Below are positions 34,614-47,200 of a DNA stretch of 64,000 nucleotides, one piece after another; position 1 is the first letter of the stretch, and each line of letters starts with the position of its first letter. A program made the translations under genes and the position numbers. The notes beneath the pieces were generated by a model. The model did no database searches, was not told the origin of the DNA, and saw only the letters and a list, made by a program, of their open reading frames with translations. The DNA is from Prostheceraeus crozeri (lineage: Eukaryota; Platyhelminthes; Polycladida; Euryleptidae), in contig CAJQUW010000872.1 of the NCBI GenBank assembly GCA_907163375.1, positions 558,001 to 622,000 on the forward strand, in the 5' to 3' direction.

Positions 34614-36363
34614 AGTCGCTGAAGTTAGCAGTAGCTTTAGCAGTAGGATTTTTAGATGAATTTGCTCAGCCCTCAAATTCTAGTATGATCCATTAAATGA
34701 AGAGTAGAATTTGCTCACAACTACATATGTACCAATCAGTAATCGGAAAGCTCCGAAAAATCAATTCAAAGATATGGATCTACTGCCAATCCAACTGCTA
34801 ACTTCAGAATCAACCAAACAGCAGCTAGACCTAAACCACAGCTCCACACACACAAACAAGCCTCAGAGACTTTGCTCAGGCACTTTCGGCAACAGCAGTA
34901 GGCTTCCTTCCCGTCAAATCCACTATTTCATCTCAATTTAGGTGTATTCAAATTTCAAACCTACTTCTGGTCACTGAGGAGCCAAAATACTTTGCTCAAC
35001 TAAACCAGTGCTCCATTCGCATCAAACCGTATCTGGTTGACTTTGCTCAGCCATGTTTGATAGCAGCAGTAGACTTATTACATCACTAATCCACTGTTTC
35101 ATCACAATTTTAGGTGTATTTCAATATTAAACCTACTTCTGGCCTCTAAAACCTAGATATACTTTGCTCAACTAAACCAATGCTCCATTCGCATCAAACC
35201 GTATCTGGGTGACTTTGCTCAGCCATGTTTGATAGCAGCAGTGGACTTATTACACCACTAATCCACTGTTTCATCTCAATTATGGGTGGATTCAAATTTA
35301 AATCCTGTAGGTTGCCTGTGAAACCTGTAAGTACTTTGCTCAACTAAACCGACCTGATGTCTGTTTGTCATCCCACGGTAACATTTTGTGTTTATCTGAC
35401 TCGGTAAGTGTTTATCTGACTCGGCAAGTGTTTATCTGATGCAAGTGCTTATCTGGTGCAAGTGTTGATGTAAGCAACAAGGAATTTGATGCCTTTGTTG
35501 TCTCCTTGATTTGCACGTAATCTCTTCGTTGCTACGACATGTTGAAGAAGTGGGGATGGACAGACCGTGAAGTTTTCATGTGATTGCAACTCCACAAACA
35601 GTAGCGATATTGCGCAATTGGGAAGGTACTCGATGTTGCTCGATGTTAGAGGCCAGCAGTAGGTTTAATATTGGAATACACAAAAAAATCAGACGAAATA
35701 GTGGATTAGTGGTGTAATAAGTCCACTGCTGCTATCAAAAATGGCTGAGCAAAGTCACCCAGATACGGTTTGATGCGAATGGAGCATTGGTTTAGTTGAG
35801 CAAAGTATATCTAGGTTTTAGAGGCCAGAAGTAGGTTTAATATTGAAATACACCTAAAATTGTGATGAAACAGTGGATTAGTGATGTAATAAGTCTACTG
35901 CTGCTATCAAACATGGCTGAGCAAAGTCAACCAGATACGGTTTGATGCGAATGGAGCACTGGTTTAGTTGAGCAAAGTATTTTGGCTCCTCAGTGACCAG
36001 AAGTAGGTTTGAAATTTGAATACACCTAAATTGAGATGAAATAGTGGATTTGACGGGAAGGAAGCCTACTGCTGTTGCCGAAAGTGCCTGAGCAAAGTCT
36101 CTGAGGCTTGTTTGTGTGTGTGTGTGTGTGTGGAGCTGTGGTTTAGGTCTAGCTGCTGTTTGGTTGATTCTGAAGTTAGCAGTTGGATTGGCAGTAGATC
36201 CATATCTTTGAATTGATTTTTCGGAGCTTTCCGATTACTGATTGGTACATATGTAGTTGTGAGCAAATTCTACTCTTCATTTAATGGATCATACTAGAAT
36301 TTGAGGGCTGAGCAAATTCATCTAAAAATCCTACTGCTAAAGCTACTGCTAACTTCAGCGACT
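34614..36363. mobile_element. Compact foldback element, 1750 bp
   Basis: Long near-perfect inverted arms: left 34614 to about 35325, right about 35645 to 36363, around 710 bp each. The ends are AGTCGCTGAAGTTAGCAGTA and its complement. TAA (or TTAA) flanks both ends (34610-34613 and 36363-36366), which would fit a PIF/Harbinger-like or TTAA-targeting transposase. The arms contain internal repeats of about 175 bp carrying TTTGCTCAG/TTTGCTCAAC words. One clear length difference between the arms is a GT run on the right (about 36110-36131), shorter on the left. No transposase is encoded, so it is non-autonomous. Confidence 0.85.
35385..35470 (+). repeat. Short minisatellite in the foldback loop
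   Basis: About four copies of a unit of 15-20 bp of the form AAGTGTTTATCTGACTCGG, becoming shorter and more degenerate to the right. Confidence 0.8.
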
Positions 36364-38239
36364 TAATAATTACAGATGTAAAACCTTCACGGAAAATTAT
36401 CAATAGGAGCTGAAAACTCATCTAGCAGGTTCTTGCAGCATTACCGATTTATTCATTGTTGACAAGGCATGGTGGTATCGACACTGATTGAATATAGCAT
36501 GAGACTAATTCTTGGAATTGCCGATACCGGCATTTGCGGTTTCCCTTCCATGGTCACCTGAAAGTATGGCTCACGATCATATAAAACTTGAGCGTGATGA
36601 GTTATGACATGACACGGTGCTCGTCAGTACAGCATAGCAACAACAGCGAGAGACTGTGACAGCAACCATTTGGTAACTTGTAGGCTAGGCTACTTTATAG
36701 AAATGGTTGAGTGTGATGCTTTTATTATACGACTTATTCTATAATATAGACTGCATCATCAGGCAATATCATGATGCATTCCAGTGTCGTTTGTTAACTA
36801 AGTCATTGTTTCCTTAGCTGAATATATATGATATAATCTTATGTCAATATTATTTCTAGTTTTCTTAATATTACAGTTGTTGTGTTTATTAGACGGAGTC
36901 GTTTATTAAAAGTTGATCTCTCAGCTGCGGCGCTGTTTTAGAGGGTGTCGTTTATTAGAAGAAATGCAGTAATTTACAGCCAAATCGGCAATAGCAAGAG
37001 CCCTGCTAATCAACTAATGAAGCATTTGACTCTACATTCGGTTTGTTAGAGTAGACAGTTCAGGCTTTTTCTGTCGGTTTTTGTTTGGCAATATGAGTAA
37101 TTTTGACCAAGACCACCCGAGAAAAGCGGAAATTTTTGGTCTCGATTTCTAAATATTTTTATTCCTAAAATATGACGGTCCTTCGCCTTCTCAGGATGAT
37201 GGTAACGTTGTCAGTATATGCGTTGTGTAAAGATTATTCAGAGGCATGAGATCGGGTGAGCCGCGGCCTCGCAAGTAAGGCCCGCGCCTGCAGGGAAGAA
37301 CCGATGTTCCAACAAATTGAGTGACATGTTTTATAGCCACTAGAGTGCCTCTTTTGATAGCATTGCATTTTGAAATGATTTCCGAAAGCGCACAGTTATG
37401 AACAAAGCTTCTTACATAAAAGTATAGGATAATAAACAGAATCGCACTGGGCTCTAATTACTTTAATAACCTTTGTGCTCTTAATATTTTATTAGAAAAA
37501 TGCAAAGAGCCAAAGTATTGATCAAATCAAATGAATAAAACCGTTGCATCAGATGTAAGAGATTGCACCAACCTTTCAGAGAAGAAAATAATACTTGTAA
37601 TTTACTGATCTCAAAAAATTTGTGCACTCCTACCCGAAAAACTTGAATTCGACCCCACCCGATTTCAAAATTGTCCTATCCGAACCCTTTCATGTTCCCG
37701 CTTGGACTAATCATATTTAATGTAGCTACTTACACTGACTACTACTTTACACTGACAGCTAATGTGTTGTGCAGCTGACAAAATGACCCTTATGACGTTT
37801 ATCTCAATCTTATCTGTGACCGAACATGATGTCATTTCTGCAGTGACTAAGCCACTAAGCAATTAGACCATTATTTCCTTGCATGATGCTGTGTTGGAAA
37901 GGTCACTTACATGTAATTGGCACATCGGAGTGTTGTTAATGTAAATTTGCTGCTGCATTTGCAGCTCACTTTCTTAGCTACGTGTATGTCATGTCATGTT
38001 TCAATTACGTGACGGACGTGACACTTGTATGCTATATCACTTGTTTGCTACAGCTGCAGCTACAGCCAGTGTAAAGTAGTAGCAGCACTAATGTAGGACA
38101 GAATCCAGCTATTTGAAACGCTGCAGCATTTGAAACTTCTGTATTTTTCTACAACTGGTGCAGTTGGTGTAATCACAATGATATTCATGTCTATACGTTG
38201 ACTTGTACTGTTATCTTTGCTGCAATCTACTTTTCAGAA
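36364..38239. other. Region upstream of LSM8
   Basis: No recognised coding sequence. It ends in CTACTTTTCAG immediately before AAATGG. That looks like a splice acceptor, so the LSM8 5' UTR may begin on an unseen upstream exon, but it could also be chance. No TATA box was assigned. Confidence 0.35.
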
Positions 38240-41200
38240 ATGGCGTCTGCATTGGAAGGCCTGGTCAATCGTATCCTTTTTTGTTAGTATAAAATTGGTT
38301 TCTTGAATCATGTAATTTATGAGTGTTGAGACATAACGATAACGTCTTCAGTAGGTCAGGATTTTCTTAGTGCGTTAATTGAAGGTAATGCACACAAACA
38401 ATATTGGCATGTGCATCTCATCAAAGATCATGAGAATTTAGCAGAACAATGGCAAATATAGCTACATTCCCCATTTATATTTCTAAGTTGCATAAAAAGA
38501 AAAAAAATTTTCATTCATGACATAGGTTAAAGTCGGCAAAGCTGTAGTCGTTATTTTTCTCAACTTCAATTCAGATTTAAAAAGCAATGCCTCTCCTAAG
38601 GAACAGTAATACAAATCCGATGCCTTGACATAGGGAAGCATGACATTGTCATGGACACATCTCAATGAACGTAAACAAAATGGTGCGCCTAAAGTGTAGA
38701 AGAGGCCATCTAATTAAGCTATTTATTTCAAGCTTTCGCTTTAGTAAGTTAATTTTATTGGTTATTCAACTTAATTGTAGAGATCAAAGCCTGTGTCCAC
38801 TGATCGCTTTGCTTACTTTTCAGAATATGCATTCAGTTTATAAAAAAGAACATCATTCACAAGTCGTCAGATGACTGAACATGACGCTAATATAATGAAA
38901 CAAAAATGCATAGATAATGCGGAAACTCGAACTATGACTTCACTAACAGGATGCAAATTTGCAATGTCAAGCATATCAGTATAAGTAAATATATCATATA
39001 AGTAAAGAGTAGCAACGTAAACTGAGCAATGATCAATCCAGATAAATCTATCACCAGAAGAAAATGTCTAGACCAGTAACCAGATGACATTAACACCCAG
39101 AAGATTGAACGAATTACAAAATAATGATTAATGACCGTCAATATATTAAAAAATGCATGAATAACTTGGTTTATGGATTTTCCCATGGTCGCCTTGATTG
39201 TTAGATCTAATTTACGTCGGAATTTTTTAGAGGATCTGTAGACACGCTGTTCACTGCAGCCATTGTAATTGAGATTTCACTTGTTCACAGGTATTAAGTA
39301 ACATGATCGGAATCAGAGCATCGTTAACAGGTCTATTGCTATACGGCACGTGATCAGACAGCGAGAAATCATTGCCATGCGGCAAATGTTGAATACTCCT
39401 TTTTGTGCTATTGGCAGTGTTTGGCATTAATTGTTTACAAATTTTAAAATCGTACGATTAGTTAATCAGGAGTTTTCTGCTAATTAATAGTCGATAATGA
39501 TCAGGCATGATGACTTTAATTCACTTTTATGGCACTTCGTCTTAATTTGTATGTCAAGTCAGATTTCTTGGGTTCCCTATTTCAATGAAAAACAGTGTTT
39601 TCTTTCCTCTATCTATAGATCTATTCGTATTCATGTTTCCTGCTTATAAAAGGCTTACAGTTGTGTCGAATACGTTTTATGATTCGTTAATGAATTAATC
39701 ACGACCATGCACTATCAGAGTACAATGAGAAAAATTTCAGTGCTTTTTTTTGCGCCACATAACACGGCTGTATGAAAGTGTGATGAAGAATAATGCTACT
39801 GAACATTATTAGTTTTATGCAATCAATTTTTGTGTTTTTGTAAGCCTAATTAAGCGGATTTTTTCAATCTAAGCTTTAAGTGAATTAATTTTGGCAAATA
39901 TCATTCAATTTTTTCCTTAAATTCATAATCGTCAGGAACCATTCATCTCATCACTTCAGATGGAAGGATTATCGTGGTAAGATTTGATTGAATAATCGAT
40001 TTGCTGACTCTCACTCAGTCAATGTTCACATATTTTTCAAGAGCTTATCATTATTAATATCAATGGTAATGAACCAAAATAATTACTACAATGTACGTCC
40101 GACAGATAACTTTTCTGAATTTTTAGCTCTAACAGCAAAATTTCACGAAAACCTTAACTTTGTAGCAGGGATGCGGAGTCCTACCATTTTGATAGAACTT
40201 CGACTCCGGGTGGGAAGTATATCAGCCTTAGTTCTGGTAACCTACATCATAGATCATTGTAGGTTTACCTGAGCCTGATTTTAGTGACCATTGCTGAATC
40301 AAATCAATCATTTTCAATGAAAGTTAACCAACTTTGCACATCACTCGTTGGTGTGTGCTTCACACGGTTTTTCTCCAATCTCTACCAGGCAGGAAAATCC
40401 CCATCCTTCTCCAAAAATATGAGCACACTTTCGATTTCAGTATGCGCTATGGAGGAGCCGTCACGCACGCTTAACGTGAGGGCAAGAGGTAATATTCTCA
40501 AACAAACTAGAATTTCATTTTTGTCTCTGATGTGACCTTTGGAGAGTAGGTGTGATCGAGGCTTGGAAGGCCTTTTTCACTATCACGGTTCATTCCCTCA
40601 ACTATTACAAGCTTTGCATTCACTGCTGTCTCTGTACTTTTATTTGACAGAGAAAGTTGACATTAAAACAGTGACAGCTATGCACGAGGATAAATAATTT
40701 GCCTGTATTATATATCGGGTCTAGTTATAGGCCGGAGTCCTGTTATTTGATAGGACTCCGGGACTCTGACTCAGCATCTCTGCTTTGTAGGTCATAGGTG
40801 CTCTTTTTTCAATAAATTTAGGGTATATTCTTGCGATCTCTAATGGCAGAATTTTCAGAAAAAGCTAGTAATTTTTTGATGTGGATGATGACCAGTTTCG
40901 AAATAGACCAATAAGTCACAGGAATTGGACCATTAAAGAATTTGTTGATTTCCTGGTCTCTTGTCACCCAAGGAATATAAACACTTTTTAAAAAAGTTCG
41001 ACTCAATAGGATTAATACATCATAATCATAGATATTTGTTATCATTTATTGTAATATCTGTAAAACATGTTCGAAATGCACTTCGTCAATCAAATCGAAT
41101 ATCCGTAATTTAAATAATTTTAATTATACAATCACAAGTCTGCACATCAGAATGAAAGGCCGTTACTGAGCAAGTGTCAAATATCAATGTCAACGAATTC

Positions 41201-44200
41201 AGTTAAAACACTGAAGAACAAACTTGTTCGAAAGTAGCCAAATCCTGAAAAAATTTAAATTGTCTCCTCTACACTGATGACCATTGTGCTCATTTTGTCA
41301 GTGAATCCAGTCGGACAATGGCGTGAATGGTGTTCGCTCATAGGCTCCGCAGCGTCTTCAAAAGTGGGAGATTTTCAAACTCGACACTCAGTGTAGCCAT
41401 TGACTTTGATGGAAATCCAACTGAAAACTCTGATAAACTTCTTTTGTGTGAGCCGAATGTTAGCTCTTGTCGGTACCTTTCGTAGTTCCAAAAGATGCAG
41501 TACCATCGACCGACCAGATTTTCCATCTGATGCCGCGAGTAGCTGCTTGATTGAACAGAATCATGTGATGTTCACGATGCCCTTTACACCCGACAAAAAG
41601 TCTAATGGACTGTTACATCTTCAGGAACTAAATACGGACGAGGGTCAGCTTCCACTGTTATTTTGATCTAAGTCAGTGGCAAGGCAGAGCCTGCATATTT
41701 AACTTTTCCTATCTGTGAATATTCTTCAGTATCTACTGTTCGAGATGAACTGACATACACACGTCAATAAAAGAAGGGAGATTCCACTGTTTCATGTGGT
41801 CATCAGTACCTCCACGTTGAGATCGATAATCCGGAAATGTTTACCTTTGCGATAGTCAATTGCAATACCAATGTTCACTGGCATTGTGGAATAATCATTT
41901 GCGCTACATCTGCATACATCAATCATAGCAGCAATTCATGAATTATCATGCCGTATATGTGTATTCTGAATTAAGTTTGGATTTATTACTTCGCATATTT
42001 TGTAAAGGAGACAAGTATGTTGCATTTTCTTTAAGCTTCAGTTGTGTATTGTGTCTGTTATCCTCAATGATCCAAAAGACATGTGCTTTTATTGATAAGT
42101 TGTACACGCATATGCATTTTTATATTCCTAGCTACTTCATGTAGATAACTATTCAAGTGTTTTATTCTGCAAATTAATGCCTTATTCCAGGGTACTCTCA
42201 AAGGATTCGACAATCTCATCAACTTGATAATTGAGAACAGTCACGAGCGGGTGTTCAGTCCAAACCAAGGTGTAGAGCGCGTTGAATTGGGATTATACGT
42301 CATCAGAGGAGATAACGTGTAAGCTAATAAATACTGATGAAAAGGTTGCTCTACGTATTAGGAATTCGGCTGCAAATACTGTACATTTTTTGTTACTAAA
42401 CGCTTACCATATATAGTGATGAGTCATGATAGATTTATGTCATGGAAACTTCAAGTCTGACCATGTCAGCATAGTCCATGTCCACGTCAGCATTCATTAA
42501 CCCCCCCCCCTAAAGAACTTAGCTTTTCACATCCTCTGAGGCCTGAAGGGGTCCAGTGGACCCTTTTACTAATTAATTGTAAGTAAAATAATTACTTATA
42601 CGTTCTCAATAACCAGTCCCTTAAAGCTATGAACTCCTCGAAGGCAGTTATCTTGAGCGACCTCAGATCTCACCAACACGTCCTCGTATGTACCCGGAAA
42701 GCGCACATGGTACATTCTGCGAACTTTTGTATCCCGCGAGCCTGATGTTCTTCTCCGCCTGTACAAAATCTATGTGCGTCCGCACTTGGCGTACGCTACG
42801 TGTGTGGAATCCCCTTGCTGTACAAGACATAGCCTTAATCGAAAAGGTCCAACGGCGATTTACTCGTTGTGTGATTAATCTATCGGGACATTCCTAGAAA
42901 GACCGCCTCCGAATACTAGGAATACCTACCCTACAACTTCGTTGCCGTGCTTTTGACCTGATACTCGCATACAACATTTTTCATTCCCTTTCTCTATGTG
43001 ATCCGGAACTTTTTTTCAATCCTACCACTTCAAGGACTCGTGGACATGACCTGAAGGTGTTTAAAATCCTTTAAGGATTAAAGCTCGGTAACATTTTTCT
43101 CAACGTGCAATCGACGTTTGGAATTCGCCCCCGCTTTACATTGTTGAATCGATATCTCTTTGGGATTTCAAGAGGAGTGCAATTTTCTACGTTGAGAAAT
43201 TAGCTTTGTGACTCTTCCTTTACCTATAGTATAAATGTATATGATCCCTTACCTGCATGTGTTGACTCTGTTCTACTCACTGAAAATTTGATATGCCTTG
43301 GTGCTATATGCATTTATGGGAGCAATAAAAGTATAACGTGCAGTTGATGGATATATTTAATTTTCAGAGTGCCTTTCATTATTCTTAGCAAACATATGCA
43401 AATATTTGGTACTTTAATATTTGACGCAAGATCAGTTGTATTAGGAGGCGGTTTAGCTATATTTACTGCATTACGATGCGATACAACCCCATATAGTCAA
43501 TATCATCCGCCCAGGGATGAAAATTTTCCGGATTTTTGAATAAAATTCTAATGGGTCACGAGATTCGCAAAACTAACACAAAAATGGAAGGTCGTTGGGG
43601 TGCAATTTAACGTTAAAACATTTTCTAATGCATCTATTGCTAAACGTATCAGAATATGAGACGCTGGAACAATTCTATGTTTAGAGACGTGATCAACAGC
43701 AAAGAATGGTTTGTTTGTTTTGGACTTAAGTATTTGCTAGTCTCCTCTGACATTTGCCGTAAACAGAAGCTGGAACTATTACGAACTATTATTTGAAATT
43801 TTTGAAGTCTCCGTAATTACGAACTTCTAGGTCAAAACAAATTCGGGATATGGTCTACTCGATTTATTGTACCCTCGAAATGCTCGAAGGTTGCAAACGA
43901 TGAAACTGTTCCGAAAGACAAGTCATCATTTGTTGAGACAAATGCGTTTCCGTGGGGGGTTTCCTCAACTTTGTCGAAAAATGACTGCCAAGAATGATTT
44001 CAAATGATGACGTCGAAGGCCCTTCATCTTCTTTGTGAGTGTTTAGTGACACACCTGCCACAGACAGATGATGTTTTACGATCTTTTCGGTCTCTAGATT
44101 CTGGCAAACGCCGACCGACTGATTCCTTGTTTCAATTTCAAACTCTTACTAAGAAATTTGAGTATTTTGTGCTCGATGTAGGACAGACTGAACACGAATT

Positions 44201-47200
44201 TCGACTTAGTGCAGTAGGCGATGATGCCACCGATAATTTCAACCGATTCCTGAAGAGGTGGAATTATGTCTTGGGTAGAAGCAGCTTTAATTGTCTCGGT
44301 CAAAACCGATCCTGTCTTGCTTTTCCGGTCTACTGGGTGAAGGGGCCTTCATTATGATGAACATGGTGAAACCGAGTTCAATCCAAAGATGGGTGCTAGC
44401 TATCGGCAACCGTGTGAGCAGTGCGCCTTCTCCGTACCTGCGAAGCCTTCGGCGCATACTCAAAAATAGTTTGCCAACATTTATAAAAATGAAAAGTGTC
44501 ATCATTAATTAGATTTCATTTAAATTCGATAGCTTCTCGTGATAGCTGTGCACAGCGTCCGTCTCAAAATCAGACGCTCAGAGTGAACAGTTTTGCAACG
44601 CGTGCTCGATTCACAGCTGTTTTTTTCGAACAATTGGACTAGTGGTGTGTTCAGGCGGAGCATTGATGTTCAGAGAGAGTGAAAGAGAGTTGTATGCGTG
44701 TTAGTCAGTAAGCGCACGCCCGCGCCAATGTTGGCTTTCTCGGTAGACATAATGCTTTGCCTTCTCCAATTTTTGCAATGAAATTCTTGATCGAGGCGCG
44801 CAACCCCATTGTTTCTGTCTTCGTTTCTTGTCAGAGAGGCCACACCGTCAACAACAGCAGATGATGACATTCGCCAGTGAGTGCGGAGTAATGCATCTTA
44901 CTCGCACACAATGACTAATATCTAAAGTCATTGCTCGCACATCAGAATCGGTAGGATTCTATAATTTGATTTTACGTGATTGATGCAGTGTGACGCTATG
45001 TTTAGTACTGTAGATGAGCTCATAACCACGCCTTTCGTCCCTAGGGAATATGCTGAAAAGATGACAGTCGTCAATCAAGGTAGGCCAACACCTGATATAA
45101 AAATTGAAAGCACTCACAGAGAAAGAAATGAGGAACACACAAGACATTTTAGTGCATCAAAACTTCAATCATGTGAGTGGCTGACCGGCCGTGTAAAACG
45201 TAAGAAACTCTTTTCTTGGCCTTGCCTCCTTTTTTCTCGAGAAAAATAGGGTCGGTACAGAGAGGTGGTATAGTAATCTCAACTCCTTAAGTAAGGCGGT
45301 GAAGTGACATGAGCAATCAACTTCTCCTGTGCACATTCACTTGGCTTTAAAAAATGTTCGGGAAACTGTTAGTAAAAATTCATCTTTTATGAAAATTAAT
45401 GTTATAACATAAAAAAAATGTCTTGTAGAAATAGGACTCCAATGACAAGCGAAGGCCTATGGTCAGGGAGCACGCGACTCCACTGCCTGTCAGCTATACA
45501 TATCATGAGAGGAACGTTGGTAATATTGTAGAATATCTGTAGAAATCCGATCGTTCGCATGATGAGCTTGATCAAAAAGTTGGTCAAAGCGATGCAACAT
45601 CCTTGACGTGGGTGATATAGCCCGAAGAGCAAGAGAAGAAATCGAAGAAACAAGAGTTTTGCTTCAAGTTGAAGAAGAGCATATTCTTGAAAAACTGCTA
45701 AAAGAAGCCGAAAGAAAGAGATGAACATGGTATTAAGATGTCATATAGGAGTATCAAAGCGCAGGATTCCACCTCCTTCCTGAGGTGAACGGTAGCCTAA
45801 GACTTGTCATGGAGACCGTGCATCCAGGCCATCGGCAAACAGGCACATCAACGCGTTGGCAATCTCTATCGTGCCTGCAGCTATCTTCCACTTGTCTTCT
45901 ATCTTCACAAGTCCATTATTCGTCCTTTGATGGATTATTGGTAACATACATCTACACAGGCGCATCTCAACCTAATCGAGCGGGTTGAGAAACGCGTGAA
46001 GAATCCTGTGGCTGAAAAAGCTGCCATTGAGTTGCAGCCGTTCTTCGTCAGACGGGATGTTGCTTCACTCCGTCCCTTCTACAGATGCTACTTCGGTAAA
46101 AGCAGCTCTGCAGTAAATGAGTGCGTACTTACACCAAAGACATCCTCCACAAGCACGCACAAAGCTAATGCACTCGAATGCTATCATATGAGCGTAGAAC
46201 ACATACGTGCTGTGAGTAGATTCTTTTCATTTTGTTCGCAGGGCACGGCTTTAGAATCAGCTTCCCCTGACCAATGCAATATTGATACTTTCAAGAGGCG
46301 CGCGGACAGGCTTCTAATGAGGATCAATAATCGGATTAGGAGATTTCCCCTGTTATTTTGCCTTTGCTTATTTAGAATAGTCTGATATCCTTTCATTGAG
46401 TACTAGCTTCGTTCATGGCTGGTAGCTGTTCTAGGAGTGAAGATTATGAAAAAACGAGATTATTGTCATTGTTTGTGTGGTCTCAGTCAGTAGCATGCTT
46501 GTAATGCACAGCCATACATTCTGCTAATCTGCCCACACGCATTTAGCCAGATTAATGTTCATTCGTGTACATGTACGTATAGATATCAGACTAAAATTTC
46601 AAAACCTTGTTTATGTTGGAAGTTTTATATTGTATTTTATGATACCTAATGCAGCCGCTTCTATGTCTAAAATACAAAATCTACAAATTAATAATCGATG
46701 AACATTTGACATTTTGTGAAGTCCATTATATAAAAGCGATTATATAAGCCCATATTAAGCAAAACTGAAATCAAAAAGCAGACCCTAAGGAAATACGACA
46801 AAGAGTGAAACTTTCGTATATTCTTACGAGTATGCTGCGAAAATAGCTAGTGCTTGGATTAAATTTTCTTGAGGGAAATGAGCATTTAGTTTTATCTTGA
46901 TCAAAATTCCTTTTCCGGATTTTTAAGCGGCGATGGGTTTTCATCCCTGCATCCACCCCTATTGCACAGAGGCCTAGCGGAGCTATCGAAACTGTTACTG
47001 TTTTCGACCCTCAAAGCAGCTGTATAGATCTCAAACTCATCAACTACTGGGCTCGGCCAAGCGGTAACGGAATCACATTTGAGCATTTACACATTTTCAT
47101 GAGACTGGTACTCAGTAAAGAAACATATGATAAACTAACGAAATGCGCGATGTTTATGGGCATGATCGGTCCTCCAAGCAGGCATAGTATCAACTTTGAA

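Larger units (their letters stand above)
43512..46949 (+). mobile_element. hAT element, 3.4 kb, with decayed transposase and nested LINE relic
   Basis: Both ends start CAGGGATGAAAA (the right end as reverse complement), followed by inverted copies of TCCGGATTTTT-type sequence. The flanks are CATCCGCC (43504-43511) and CATCCACC (46950-46957), matching in 7 of 8 positions and in agreement with the hAT duplication length. A hAT-type zinc finger is encoded inside (45050-45340), and a LINE fragment sits at 45820-46370. Although it lies in intron 3 of LSM8, it does not disturb the splice sites. Confidence 0.85.

Noticed and set aside
34711-34941. 76-codon frame repeated in the other foldback arm (36066-36266)
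   Set aside because: It is explained by the inverted repeat; low-complexity, Thr/Gln-rich and without a domain.
38932-39186. 84-codon hydrophobic minus-strand frame in LSM8 intron 1
   Set aside because: The Leu/Ile/Phe-rich frame is a typical by-product of AT-rich intron sequence; no family or start context was seen.
44004-44357. 117-codon frame resembling a middle part of hAT transposase (EHEFRLSAVGDDATDNFNRF)
   Set aside because: It lies upstream of the N-terminal zinc finger on the same strand, the wrong order for one hAT gene, and the similarity is weak.
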